From positions 62,001 to 126,000 of the forward strand of contig CANLXA010000003.1 of NCBI GenBank assembly GCA_947494975.1: a stretch of 64,000 bases of DNA. The letters are read 5' to 3'. Below, piece after piece: positions 41,454 through 50,673 of this stretch (its first letter is position 1; each line of letters opens with the position of its first letter). The translations under genes and the position numbers were made by a program. This stretch comes from an uncultured Roseicyclus sp. Lineage in GTDB: Bacteria > Pseudomonadota > Alphaproteobacteria > Rhodobacterales > Rhodobacteraceae. The notes under the pieces were generated by a model. It had not been told where the DNA came from, searched no databases, and saw nothing but the letters and a program-made list of their open reading frames with translations.

Positions 41454-44348
41454 ATGAAAGATTTCATCATTCCCTGGGATGATCGCGATATGGGCACGCC
41501 TGCGGTGGAAGGTGCGCCGGTCACGTTGACGGTTGATGGCTTCGAAGTGACCGTGCCGGAGGGCACAAGCGTGATGCGCGCCGCCGCCGAGATCGGGATG
41601 TCGATCCCGAAGCTGTGTGCTTCGGACAATCTGGAGGCGTTCGGGTCCTGCCGCCTGTGTGTGGTGGAGATCGAGGGGCGGCGCGGCACGCCCGCCTCCT
41701 GCACCACGCCCGTGGCCGAGGGCATGGTGGTCCGCACCCAGTCGAGCAAGGTCAAGAAGATCCGCCGCGGCGTGATGGAGCTCTATATCTCTGACCACCC
41801 GCTGGATTGCCTGACCTGTGCGGCCAATGGCGATTGCGAGTTGCAGGACATGGCAGGGGCCGTGGGCCTGCGTGACGTGCGCTATGAGGCGCCGGAAAAT
41901 GGCGGGCTGGCCAACCATTTCGAGCCCCGCACGGGCGGCGAAGTGAACCCGGAATGGATCGCGAAGGACGATTCCAACCCCTATTTCACCTACGATCCCT
42001 CGAAATGCATCGTCTGCTCACGCTGTGTGCGGGCCTGCGAAGAGGTGCAGGGCACCTTTGCGCTGACTATTGAAGGCCGGGGCTTTGACAGCCGCGTCTC
42101 CGCCGGGGGGCCGCTGGATGAGTTCCTGACGTCCGATTGCGTGTCTTGTGGCGCGTGTGTGCAGGCTTGCCCGACGGCGACGTTGCAGGAGAAATCGGTG
42201 ATTGAACTGGGCACGCCGGAGCGGTCGGTCATCACGACGTGCGCCTATTGCGGCGTCGGCTGCTCGTTCAAGGCGGAGCTGAATGGCGATGAGCTGGTGC
42301 GGATGACGCCCTACAAGCACGGCGAGGCCAATCGCGGCCATTCCTGTGTGAAGGGGCGCTTTGCCTATGGCTATGCCAGCCATTCCGATCGCATCCTGAA
42401 CCCGATGATCCGCGATAGCATCGAAGAGCCGTGGCGCGAGGTGTCCTGGGAGGAGGCGATTGGATTTGCCGCGGACCGGATGCGCGGTTTGCAGGAGAGG
42501 TACGGGCGCAAGAGCATTGGCGTGATCACCTCCTCGCGCTGCACCAATGAAGAGACCTACCTCGTTCAGAAGCTGGCCCGTGGCGTCTTCATGAACAACA
42601 ACACAGATACCTGCGCGCGGGTGTGTCACTCGCCCACCGGCTATGGCTTGGGCCAGACATTTGGCGCCTCTGCCGGGACCCAGAACTTTGATTCCGTTGA
42701 GAAAGTGGATGTCGCCATCATCATCGGCGCCAACCCGACCGACGCGCACCCGGTCTTCGGCAGCCGCTTGAAAAGGCGGGTGCGCGCGGGCGCCAAGCTG
42801 ATCGTGATCGATCCGCGCAAGACCGATGTGGTCCGCTCCGCCCATATCGAGGCGGCGCATCACCTGCCGCTGCGTCCCGGCACGAACGTGGCCGTTGTGA
42901 CCGCGATGGCCCATGTGATCGTGGACGAGAAGCTTTACGACGAAGCATTCATCCGCGAGCGCTGCGACTGGAACGAGTTCGTGGAATATATGGAGTTCGT
43001 CCAGGACGTGCGCCATTCGCCCGAGATGACCGAGATGCTGACCGGAGTGCCCGCCGAAGAACTGCGCAAGGCGGCACGGCTTTATGCAACCGGCGGCAAC
43101 GGGGCGATCTATTACGGGCTTGGCGTGACCGAGCATTCGCAAGGCTCCACCACCGTGATGGGAATTGCCAACCTCGCCATGATGACCGGCAATATCGGCC
43201 GTGAAGGCGTTGGTGTGAACCCGCTGCGCGGCCAGAACAACGTGCAGGGCTCCTGCGACATGGGATCCTTCCCGCACGAGCTGCCCGGCTATCGCCACGT
43301 GAAGGGTGACGAGGTCCGTGCGCTGTTCGAAAGCAAGTGGGGGGTGGAGATCGATCCCGAACCCGGCCTGCGTATTCCAAACATGCTGGACGCCGCCGTC
43401 TCAGGCAGCTTCAAGGGCCTCTATTGTCAGGGCGAAGACATCCTGCAATCCGATCCCGATACCCACCACGTGGCTGCGGGCCTCGCGGCGATGGAATGTG
43501 TCATCGTCCACGACCTCTTCCTGAACGAGACGGCGAACTACGCCCATGTCTTCCTGCCCGGCTCCACCTTCCTTGAAAAGGACGGGACGTTCACCAATGC
43601 CGAACGCCGCATCAACCGCGTGCGCGAGGTGATGAAGCCCCGGAATGGCTATGCCGATTGGGAGGTCACGCAGCTGCTGGCCAAGGCCATGGGGGCGGAT
43701 TGGACCTACACCCATCCGTCGCAGATCATGGATGAGATCGCGGAGACGACGCCCGGTTTCGCCAATGTCGATTATGCGATGCTGGAAGAGCGTGGATCGG
43801 TGCAATGGCCCTGCAATGACGATGCCCCCGATGGCTCGCCCATCATGCATGTCGATGGCTTCGTACGCGGCAAGGGCCGGTTCATCGTAACGGAATACAT
43901 CCCGACGGATGAGCGCTCTGGCCCCCGCTTCCCGCTTCTGCTGACAACCGGGCGGATCCTGTCGCAATATAATGTGGGCGCGCAGACGCGGCGGACGGAG
44001 AACTCGATCTGGCACGATGAGGATGTGCTTGAGATCCACCCCCATGACGCCGAAGTGCGTGGCGTGAAGGAAGGCGATTGGGTCAAGCTGGCCTCCCGGT
44101 CTGGCGAAACGTCCCTGCGGGCGACAATCACAGACAAGGTGGTGCCCGGCGTGGTCTACACGACCTTCCACCACCCCGACACGCAGGCCAATGTCATCAC
44201 CACCGATTTCTCGGACTGGGCCACCAACTGCCCGGAATACAAGGTGACGGCGGTGCAGGTGGGCCTGAGCAATGGCCCGACCGAATGGCAGCGCCAGTAT
44301 AATGCGCAGGCCGATCGGTCGCGGCGAATTCTTCCGGCGGCCGAATGA
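41454..44348 (+). CDS. fdsA: formate dehydrogenase alpha subunit (molybdenum, catalytic)
   Basis: A 964-residue catalytic subunit that oxidises formate to CO2 at a bis-MGD molybdenum site. N-terminal clusters: [2Fe-2S] with C55, C66, C69, C83; [4Fe-4S] with H115, C119, C122, C128; two ferredoxin-type [4Fe-4S] clusters with C185/188/191/195 and C229/232/235/239; and the Mo-proximal [4Fe-4S] with C263, C266, C270, C298. The active-site pair is C391-H392 in CARVCHSP, a cysteine (not selenocysteine) enzyme. Length and cluster set match Rhodobacter-type FdsA. Its stop overlaps fdsC. Confidence 0.96.
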   Translation: MKDFIIPWDDRDMGTPAVEGAPVTLTVDGFEVTVPEGTSVMRAAAEIGMSIPKLCASDNLEAFGSCRLCVVEIEGRRGTPASCTTPVAEGMVVRTQSSKVKKIRRGVMELYISDHPLDCLTCAANGDCELQDMAGAVGLRDVRYEAPENGGLANHFEPRTGGEVNPEWIAKDDSNPYFTYDPSKCIVCSRCVRACEEVQGTFALTIEGRGFDSRVSAGGPLDEFLTSDCVSCGACVQACPTATLQEKSVIELGTPERSVITTCAYCGVGCSFKAELNGDELVRMTPYKHGEANRGHSCVKGRFAYGYASHSDRILNPMIRDSIEEPWREVSWEEAIGFAADRMRGLQERYGRKSIGVITSSRCTNEETYLVQKLARGVFMNNNTDTCARVCHSPTGYGLGQTFGASAGTQNFDSVEKVDVAIIIGANPTDAHPVFGSRLKRRVRAGAKLIVIDPRKTDVVRSAHIEAAHHLPLRPGTNVAVVTAMAHVIVDEKLYDEAFIRERCDWNEFVEYMEFVQDVRHSPEMTEMLTGVPAEELRKAARLYATGGNGAIYYGLGVTEHSQGSTTVMGIANLAMMTGNIGREGVGVNPLRGQNNVQGSCDMGSFPHELPGYRHVKGDEVRALFESKWGVEIDPEPGLRIPNMLDAAVSGSFKGLYCQGEDILQSDPDTHHVAAGLAAMECVIVHDLFLNETANYAHVFLPGSTFLEKDGTFTNAERRINRVREVMKPRNGYADWEVTQLLAKAMGADWTYTHPSQIMDEIAETTPGFANVDYAMLEERGSVQWPCNDDAPDGSPIMHVDGFVRGKGRFIVTEYIPTDERSGPRFPLLLTTGRILSQYNVGAQTRRTENSIWHDEDVLEIHPHDAEVRGVKEGDWVKLASRSGETSLRATITDKVVPGVVYTTFHHPDTQANVITTDFSDWATNCPEYKVTAVQVGLSNGPTEWQRQYNAQADRSRRILPAAE

Positions 44349-45154
44349 AGCCGGTCCGCTCCATATCCGCCCACGCTTTGGGCAAGGGCGACGCGCGGGA
44401 CATCGCGCGCTCCCTGCCCGAGGAGGTGCCGGTGGCCGTTACCGTGAACGGCACGTCGCAGGCGGTGATGATGTGCTCGCCTTCGGATCTGGAGGATTTC
44501 GCGGTGGGCTTTGTCTTCACCGAAGGGTTTGCCACGCCCGACCAGATCGACAGCGTCGAGATCGTGGAGCTGGAGACCGGGATCGAGGCGCGGCTTTGGG
44601 TGCCGGATGACGTGGCCGATGCGCTTGGCGATCGCCGGCGCGCCATGATGGGGCCGGTGGGGTGCGGCCTGTGCGGCATCGACTCGCTCGAACAGGCGCT
44701 GCGCGACCTGCCGGTGCTGGCCGATGGCGGGTCCGTCGGGTTGGACGAAGCGGCATCCGGGCCGGATCTGCTCCGCCAGAACCAGCCGCTCCACGATCTG
44801 ACCCACGCGGTGCACGCGGCGGGCCTGCTGGTGCCGGGGCAGGGGATCGTGATGGCGCGCGAAGATGTGGGCCGGCACAATGCGCTCGACAAGCTGATCG
44901 GTGCGGGATTGCGCGCCGGACTGGATATGAGCGCGGCGGCCATCGTCCTGACATCACGCGTGTCGGTTGAGATGGTGCAAAAGGCTGTTCTGGCCGGATG
45001 CCCGATCCTGATCGCCGTCTCGGCGCCGACGGCCCATGCGGTGCGTCTGGCCGATGCCGCGAACCTGACCATCGCCGCTTTCGCCCGCGACGGGCGGCTG
45101 GAGACCTTTACCCACCCGACCCGTATCGACCGGAGCCAGACCAATGCCGCATGA
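44345..45154 (+). CDS. fdsC: FdhD/FdsC sulfur carrier and cofactor-insertion protein
   Basis: A 269-residue member of the FdhD family, which delivers sulfur to the bis-MGD cofactor and helps insert it into the alpha subunit. The cysteine motif GCGLCG lies at about residues 104-109, and GIVMAREDVGRHNALDKLIG with ILTSRVSVEMVQKA follows, as in FdhD. It is coupled to fdsA by a four-base overlap and overlaps fdsD by 11 bases. Confidence 0.94.
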   Translation: MKPVRSISAHALGKGDARDIARSLPEEVPVAVTVNGTSQAVMMCSPSDLEDFAVGFVFTEGFATPDQIDSVEIVELETGIEARLWVPDDVADALGDRRRAMMGPVGCGLCGIDSLEQALRDLPVLADGGSVGLDEAASGPDLLRQNQPLHDLTHAVHAAGLLVPGQGIVMAREDVGRHNALDKLIGAGLRAGLDMSAAAIVLTSRVSVEMVQKAVLAGCPILIAVSAPTAHAVRLADAANLTIAAFARDGRLETFTHPTRIDRSQTNAA

Positions 45155-45347
45155 CAAACTGATCCGCATGGCGAACCAGATCGCCGGCTTCTTCGCGACC
45201 CAGCCGGGCCAGAATCAGGCCGAGCGGGTGGCGGCACATCTGAACGATTTCTGGGGGCCGGAGATGCGCGCCGAGCTCAAGGCCCATGCCGCCGAGGATG
45301 ATAGCGATCTGGCGCCGCTTGTCCGGGACGCCATTCCCCTGATCTGA
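45144..45347 (+). CDS. fdsD: formate dehydrogenase delta subunit
   Basis: A 67-residue cofactor-free small subunit of the FdsD family, starting DKLIRMANQIAGFFATQPG and containing VAAHLNDFWGPEMRAEL. It is required for a stable or mature complex in related systems. It overlaps the end of fdsC and closes the fds operon. Confidence 0.93.
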   Translation: MPHDKLIRMANQIAGFFATQPGQNQAERVAAHLNDFWGPEMRAELKAHAAEDDSDLAPLVRDAIPLI

Positions 45348-45654
45348 CCGAGGCGCCTGGATCGGCCTCGGGGCTCTCCCGCCCGTCATCGATGCGATCG
45401 CATCTCCTCCCGTTGGGCGTGGCGCCGTGGGCGCGCCTTTGGCGCACGGCACGGCGGTTGCGCGTTTATCGGTCGCCGGGCGCGGTAATGGAGGCGGGGC
45501 AGAACGGCCCAATCCTGCCCATGGCGCGATACGGGAGGGCCGGATTGAGTTTTTTTGCCAAGATGAAGGGGGCCGTGCGGGCTTGAGTGGCCGGCATCTG
45601 CGGGCTACACCGGTTTCAATATCCGGCCTTTAGTTTCACATATTGGAACCGCCC
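45348..45654. other. intergenic region fdsD to dehydratase, with repeat-like element
   Basis: I see no supported gene in these 307 bases; two short open frames here have no coding features. At 45541-45571 the sequence CGGATTGAGTTTTTTTGCC followed by AAGATGAAGG resembles the TATTTTTGCCAAGATGAAG part of a repeat common in Rhodobacteraceae intergenic DNA. The T-run after a GC-rich stretch may also act as the fds terminator. Confidence 0.5.
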
Positions 45655-47424
45655 ATGTCTGATACCCGTGCCAATCGACGTTACCGCAGCCAGGAATGGT
45701 TCGATAACCCCAACAACCCCGGTATGACGGCGCTTTACCTGGAGCGGTATCAGAACCAGTCCTTTACCAAAGGCGAATTGCAGGCCGAGAAGCCGGTTGT
45801 GGGGATCGCGCAGACCGGCAGCGATCTGGTGCCCTGCAACAAGATCCACGTCTTCCTGATGGATCGGATCAAGGCGGGCATCCGCGACGCCGGGGGCATT
45901 CCGCTGGAGTTTCCCGTTCATCCGATTCAGGAGACCGGCAAACGCCCCACGGCGGCGTTGGACCGGAACCTGCAATATCTGTCGCTGGTCGAGGTGCTGC
46001 ACGGCTATCCCATTGACGGCGTTGTCCTGACCACGGGCTGTGACAAGACCACGCCTGCCATGCTTATGGGGGCCGCAACGGTGGACCTGCCCGCGATTGC
46101 GCTGAACGGGGGACCGATGCTGGATGGCTGGTTCCGGGGCAAGCGCGCGGGCTCCGGCACGTCGATCTGGGAGGGGCGGCGGCTGCTGGCCAAGGGCGAG
46201 ATCGATTATGAGGAGTTCATGGAACTGGCCTGCGCGTCCTCGCCGTCGCTTGGGCATTGCAACACCATGGGCACGGCCTCCACGATGAACGCCCTGGCGG
46301 AGGCGCTTGGCATGACGCTGCCCGGTGCGGCGGCGATCCCGGCGCCCTTCCGCGAGCGGATGGAGATGGCCTATCTGACGGGCCGTCGCGCCGTTGAAAT
46401 GGTGGAGGAGGATCTCAAGCCCTCCGATATCCTGACCCGGGCGGCCTTCGAAAACGCGATCAAGGTGAACACGGCGATCGGCGGCTCCACCAATGCGCCG
46501 CCTCATTTGCAGGCGCTGGCCCGCCATGCGGGGGTGCAACTGCACGTGACGGATTGGGAAAAGATCGGCCATGCGCTGCCGCTCCTGGTGAACATGCAGC
46601 CCGCCGGGGAGTATCTGGGCGAGAGTTTCTTCCGCGCCGGTGGCGTGCCCGCGGTGATGGGGGAGTTGCTGGCCGAGGGCCGGCTGGACGGGACGGTCTT
46701 GACGGCATCCGGCAAGCCGCTTGACGAGGCCCTGAACGGTGCCAGAAGCCTCGACCAGGACGTTATCCGACCGGTCACAAATCCGCTGCGGGAAGAGGCG
46801 GGCTTCGCGGTCCTGTCCGGGAATCTCTTTGACAGCGCGCTGATGAAGACCTCGGTGATTTCCGAGGATTTCCGGGCGCGCTTCCTGAAAGACAACCAAT
46901 ATGAAGGCCGCGCCGTGGTATTCGAGGGCCCGGAGGATTACCACGACCGGATCAATGATCCGGAGCTTGCCGTGGACGAGGAGAGCATCCTGTTCATCCG
47001 GGGCGTGGGCTGCGTCGGGTATCCCGGCTCGGCAGAGGTGGTGAACATGCAGCCGCCCGATGCACTGATCAAGGACGGCATCAAGCACCTGCCCACGGTG
47101 GGCGACGGCCGGCAATCGGGTACCTCGGAAAGCCCCTCCATCCTCAACGCCTCACCGGAATCCGTGGTCGGCGGGGGGCTCGCCTATCTCCAAACCGGGG
47201 ACCGGGTGCGGCTGGACCTCAACGCGGGCACGCTGAATGCACTGGTGCCGGAGGAGGACTGGGAGGCCCGCAAGGCCGCCTGGACCCCGCCCGACCTTCA
47301 CCACCAGACGCCGTGGCAGGAACTCTACCGCAAACATGTGGGGCAGTTGGCCGATGGCGGCTGCCTGGAACTCGCCACCGCCTACCAACGCATCGCCAAG
47401 GATCTGCCGCGGGATAATCATTGA
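45655..47424 (+). CDS. IlvD/Edd family sugar-acid dehydratase
   Basis: A 589-residue dehydratase. Iron-sulfur ligands are in PCNKIHVFL (about residue 60), TTGCDKTTPAMLM (about residue 130) and SLGHCNTMGTAST (about residue 200), and KVNTAIGGSTNAPPHL and GDGRQSGTSESPSI are family active-site regions. It is closer to pentonate dehydratases (arabinonate/xylonate type) than to IlvD of branched-chain amino acid synthesis, judged by length and the N-terminal RSQEWFDNP. It removes water from a sugar acid to give a 2-keto-3-deoxy acid. ATG 45655 is used. It is monocistronic, ending at strong hairpins. Confidence 0.9.
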   Translation: MSDTRANRRYRSQEWFDNPNNPGMTALYLERYQNQSFTKGELQAEKPVVGIAQTGSDLVPCNKIHVFLMDRIKAGIRDAGGIPLEFPVHPIQETGKRPTAALDRNLQYLSLVEVLHGYPIDGVVLTTGCDKTTPAMLMGAATVDLPAIALNGGPMLDGWFRGKRAGSGTSIWEGRRLLAKGEIDYEEFMELACASSPSLGHCNTMGTASTMNALAEALGMTLPGAAAIPAPFRERMEMAYLTGRRAVEMVEEDLKPSDILTRAAFENAIKVNTAIGGSTNAPPHLQALARHAGVQLHVTDWEKIGHALPLLVNMQPAGEYLGESFFRAGGVPAVMGELLAEGRLDGTVLTASGKPLDEALNGARSLDQDVIRPVTNPLREEAGFAVLSGNLFDSALMKTSVISEDFRARFLKDNQYEGRAVVFEGPEDYHDRINDPELAVDEESILFIRGVGCVGYPGSAEVVNMQPPDALIKDGIKHLPTVGDGRQSGTSESPSILNASPESVVGGGLAYLQTGDRVRLDLNAGTLNALVPEEDWEARKAAWTPPDLHHQTPWQELYRKHVGQLADGGCLELATAYQRIAKDLPRDNH

Positions 47425-47521
47425 GGGTTATCAAGGTTGATAAGGCGTTTAAATAACTGAAATTAAATCATAAAATGGACTCAATCCATACCGTCTTGAC
47501 CTCCTGCGCATAGCGCCTTCG

Positions 47522-47550
47522 CTTCCACTGGTTCAAAATACCCCCGGGGG
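47522..47550 (-). repeat. dispersed intergenic repeat core, inverted copy
   Basis: Read on the minus strand the core is CCCCCGGGGGTATTTT followed by GAACCAGTGGAAG. It is the same as the 41408-41435 core apart from one added G and a shift of one T/A in the middle. It lies in the convergent gap between the dehydratase and the DUF1638 gene. Confidence 0.65.
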
Positions 47551-47552
47551 GA

Positions 47553-47677
47553 GCGGCTTTCCCATCGGGAAGGCCGCGCAGGGGGCAGACAGCCCCCGTC
47601 GACCTCCGCGATCCCTCGACCCATCTCCGTGATGCGCCGGGCTGGCGCCCAGGCGCGGTACGCGCCTGGGCGCCAGC
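47553..47677. terminator. cluster of hairpins in the convergent gap (bidirectional terminator)
   Basis: Three hairpins are visible: 47553-47577, eleven pairs with one G-T pair and loop ATC; 47581-47597, GGGGGC/GCCCCC; and 47641-47677, a perfect 17-base-pair stem starting GCTGGCGCCCAGG with loop GTA. They lie between convergent genes and would end transcripts from both sides. No T-run follows the largest stem. Confidence 0.6.
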
Positions 47678-47711
47678 CCCCCGGGCGACGCGCGGAGCGC
47701 GGCGCAATCCC

Positions 47712-48338
47712 TCACAAACGCGACAAAGCCACTTCCAGATCGCCGTAGCCGGTCAACCGCCGCTCGAACGCCAACCCCAATGTCTGTGCATGGCGCCGTG
47801 CCGTTTCGGTCAGGTCCGGATCATCAACCTGCGCCTGATAGACAAGCGTCGTGTAATTTCCGAAATACATGTCACGCAGCTCCGGGTGACGGTCGAGGCC
47901 GAGGGGGCGCGTCACAAACGCATCGAACTGCTTCACCAGAAAGTCGGTCAGGTAGAAGCACGTCAACTCGTCACGGGCCTCGAACACCGCATTCCCTTCG
48001 AAAAACGAGTAGCAATGGGGCCCGTCCAGCATCTCCACCCCCAATTGCGCGCAGCGGCTTTGTAACAATCCGCCGGTTCCGCAATCGGCATAGAGCACGA
48101 AAACATCATCATAATCGTCGCGGCGGGCGGTCACGGCGGCCTCGACAGCATCGGGGATCAGGTCCGGCGTGTTGTGCAGCTTGGCGGGCAGGCAGTGTAA
48201 ATCCAAATGATCCCAGGTGTTTAGCCGTTTCAGGGCCAGCACCTCATGGGCCAGCGCCCCGCAGGCCAAGAGCAGAATGCGCCCCGATTTCGGTGCATCC
48301 ATGCCGAGTTCAACCAGGTCCTGATCCTTGATGTGCAT
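47712..48338 (-). CDS. DUF1638 domain protein (corrinoid-methyltransferase associated)
   Basis: A 208-residue DUF1638 protein: RILLLACGALAHEV at the start, HCLPAKLHNTPDLIP, VLYADCGTGG and HCYSFF further on. The cysteines C32, C54-region and the CGTGG loop could bind metal or cofactor. DUF1638 genes commonly accompany corrinoid methyltransferases, and in Roseobacters they sit beside the split B12-dependent methionine synthase, whose parts lie at 51752-52459 and 54214-55230 here. ATG 48338 has AAAGG seven bases upstream. Confidence 0.85.
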   Translation of the reverse strand: MHIKDQDLVELGMDAPKSGRILLLACGALAHEVLALKRLNTWDHLDLHCLPAKLHNTPDLIPDAVEAAVTARRDDYDDVFVLYADCGTGGLLQSRCAQLGVEMLDGPHCYSFFEGNAVFEARDELTCFYLTDFLVKQFDAFVTRPLGLDRHPELRDMYFGNYTTLVYQAQVDDPDLTETARRHAQTLGLAFERRLTGYGDLEVALSRL

Positions 48339-48471
48339 TGAAACACCTTTCACACGGCTGTGCGCTCACGGAGCCGTCACTTGAGCGGAGGCGCGATTGC
48401 CCGGAGGTTCGCCCCCATCAAGGACAGAACTCAACCCCATCTCCGACATGATTTTCAAGGGACCCGACACC

Positions 48472-48981
48472 ATGGCAAGCACAACCACCAACACCGCGCC
48501 GCGCGCCGCGCTTCCGGCGATCACCCTCGACACCATCGCGCTGATCTTCTTCGCCGGCGCCGCCGGCACATTGGCCTTCGATCTCTGGGGCAAGGCCATT
48601 GCCCCGCTTCTGGGCCTCGGCAGCCTGGCGCCTGTCGGCCTGGCCCGCGGCTTTCTGGGCGCGCTTGGCCTGCCCAATGGCGCGCCCTGGGGCAACCTGA
48701 TGCACCTCTTCCTTGTCGGCGTGATTGCCTATCCCGTCGGCTGGCTCTTCATCGCGCGGCCGATCGCGGCCAGGATCACCCCCGGTCTGCATTGGTCGAT
48801 CACATCGGCGGTCTATGGCGTGGGCCTCTGGGTGTTCGCCATCGGGGGTATCGCGGCCATTGCGGGCAACCCGGCATTCCTGGGCTTTGCCCGCATCGCC
48901 TGGGTCGCCCTGGCAGGCCATGTCATCTATGCCGTGGTCGCGGCAGCCACGGTCGTTTATCTGGAACGCCGTCGCGCCTGA
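48472..48981 (+). CDS. four-helix membrane protein, unknown
   Basis: A 169-residue hydrophobic protein with about four membrane segments (about residues 17-40, 60-100, 112-135, 140-162). No motif of known function. ATG 48472 with AAGGGA upstream is preferred over ATG 48448. It is divergent from the DUF1638 gene and stands alone. Confidence 0.75.
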   Translation: MASTTTNTAPRAALPAITLDTIALIFFAGAAGTLAFDLWGKAIAPLLGLGSLAPVGLARGFLGALGLPNGAPWGNLMHLFLVGVIAYPVGWLFIARPIAARITPGLHWSITSAVYGVGLWVFAIGGIAAIAGNPAFLGFARIAWVALAGHVIYAVVAAATVVYLERRRA

Positions 48982-49015
48982 ACGCCGGGGACAGCTCGAT
49001 CACGAGACGGGTCGC

Positions 49016-49204
49016 CTAGTCCGGCGGCCCGTTCTTGCGGTTGCCGAGGGATCCGAACGGCCAGCGCACGGCCAGCGCCAGCATCAGCATGATGGTCATG
49101 GTGATCGCGCCCGCGCCGACGCCGAAGGCGGCCCCGATCCAGATCGTGGCCCCGGCCGAGGTGATGACGATGGCAAGCAGGATGATCAGAACGCGCAATG
49201 GCAT
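49016..49204 (-). CDS. small membrane protein, unknown
   Basis: A 62-residue protein with two hydrophobic segments (LRVLIILLAIVITSAGATIWIG and GAGAITMTIMLMLALAV) and a basic tail. ATG 49204 has AAGGAG six bases upstream, which supports real translation. It lies 35 bases downstream of the DMT transporter gene on the same strand. Confidence 0.7.
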   Translation of the reverse strand: MPLRVLIILLAIVITSAGATIWIGAAFGVGAGAITMTIMLMLALAVRWPFGSLGNRKNGPPD

Positions 49205-49239
49205 GGGTGTCTCCTTCGCCCTCAACATGGGGGCGCCGA

Positions 49240-50112
49240 TCAGCCTTGGGAACCCCTACGCGCCCATCGGGGCCCCAGAACCGCCAGCGCGATCCCCGCG
49301 AGGATCACCGCGCCCGAGGCCGCCTCGAACGGGCTCACCTCCTCGCCCAGAACAAGCCACGCCGTTGCGATTCCCACCACCGGGATCAGAAGGGCGAAGG
49401 GCGTGACCAGGGCGGCCTGGTGCCGGGACAGGAGCGCGCCCCAGATCGAATAGCCGATGATCGTGGAAATGATGGCCACGTAGATCACGCTGCCCCAGCC
49501 CGCCAATCCCATGGCCGCGATGGTCTGGACCGGGGCGGGGCCTTCGAACGCCATGGACAGCGCCAGCATCGGCAGCGGCGGCACAAGGCTGGCCCAGATG
49601 AACAGCGCCGGAAAATCCACGCCGGGCAGGCGGCGGAAGACAAGATTGCCACAGGCCCAGGACAGCGCCCCGCATAGCACAAGCACCAGCCCCAGCGCGG
49701 TGACATTCCCGCCACCGGCCACGCCGAACCCGGCGAGCCCGAGGCAGGCCAGCGCAATGCCCGCGATCTGGATCGCGCTGACCCGTTCGCCGTAGACGAT
49801 GGCCGCCAGCACGATTGTGAGCGGCGCCTGACTTTGTAAGATGAGCGAGGCAAGCCCGGCTGTGACATCCGCCGCCATGGCCGAGAACAGGAAGCCGAAC
49901 TGGCCCGCATTGATCAGCACGCCGACGGCGATGATCGCCTTCCACGAGGCCGGGCGCGGGAAGAATACCATGAACGGGACGAGGATCGCAAAGCGCAGCC
50001 CCACGAATAACAGCGGCGGCAACTCGTCCAGCGCCAGTTTCATCGCGGTGAAGTTGGTGCCCCAGGCCAGAACCACCAGCATCACCAACGCAAGATCGCG
50101 GGGCGGCATCAT
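49240..50112 (-). CDS. EamA/DMT family transporter
   Basis: A 290-residue protein with ten membrane segments and two EamA repeats; the first starts VLAWGTNFTAMKLAL, the second at GALSWACGNLVFRR, ending with LGEEVSPFEAASGAVILAGIAL. These drug/metabolite transporters usually export amino acids or metabolites. The substrate is not predictable. Confidence 0.9.
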   Translation of the reverse strand: MMPPRDLALVMLVVLAWGTNFTAMKLALDELPPLLFVGLRFAILVPFMVFFPRPASWKAIIAVGVLINAGQFGFLFSAMAADVTAGLASLILQSQAPLTIVLAAIVYGERVSAIQIAGIALACLGLAGFGVAGGGNVTALGLVLVLCGALSWACGNLVFRRLPGVDFPALFIWASLVPPLPMLALSMAFEGPAPVQTIAAMGLAGWGSVIYVAIISTIIGYSIWGALLSRHQAALVTPFALLIPVVGIATAWLVLGEEVSPFEAASGAVILAGIALAVLGPRWARRGSQG

Positions 50113-50178
50113 CGGGCAGGGCGGGTGCGGGGCATCATGGGGTGAGGTAAGCGTCGGAAAGCCCCCGTGTGCAAGGGC

Positions 50179-50607
50179 TTAGCCGCGCAAATCCCCGGTG
50201 AACATGGCCAGCCGCGTGCCGGTGCGCGCCCATCCGAGGCTGGTATAGAACCCCTCGGCCATATCGGTCGGATCGGCGACCACCCAGATCTCGGTACATT
50301 CCAGCGTCCGTGCAAGCGTCGAAAGCGCTGTCACGAGCCGTGTCGCAAGGCCCTGTCTGCGCCAGGGATCGGCCACCCCAAGCTCATTGATCCACATCTG
50401 CGGCGGCTTGTCGGGGTGGTGGTAATGCATGCCGGAGCACATCCCGATCAGCTGCGTGCCGTCCATGGCCACGGCGATATGCAGGCGCGGGTCGGCGAGA
50501 TAGCTGGACAGGAGGTCGGCATCCAGGGGCCCGTCGAACACGTCGTCATGGGGATGGTCGAACAGATGCGCATTGGCGGGGGTGGCGATGTGAATGGCGT
50601 AGGTCAT
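50179..50607 (-). CDS. GNAT family N-acetyltransferase
   Basis: A 142-residue GNAT protein. The acetyl-CoA loop is DPWRRQGLATRL (about residues 80-91), preceded by strand WINELGVA and followed by the ADPTDMAEGFYTSLGW C-terminal motif. The acceptor is unknown. It lies 66 bases downstream of the GFA-family gene, same strand. Confidence 0.88.
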   Translation of the reverse strand: MTYAIHIATPANAHLFDHPHDDVFDGPLDADLLSSYLADPRLHIAVAMDGTQLIGMCSGMHYHHPDKPPQMWINELGVADPWRRQGLATRLVTALSTLARTLECTEIWVVADPTDMAEGFYTSLGWARTGTRLAMFTGDLRG

Positions 50608-50673
50608 GGGCGGGATCGGCGCGCTGCTGGAGTCGCTCCGGTGATACAGGCTGGCCCGGTCCTGTAACAGCCC

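Noticed and set aside
45392-45633. Two short plus-strand open frames between fdsD and the dehydratase
   Set aside because: No ribosome site, no similarity, and they cross the repeat-like element.
47468-47715. Short minus-strand open frames over the hairpin cluster
   Set aside because: They lie on inverted repeats and the dispersed repeat core; no coding features.
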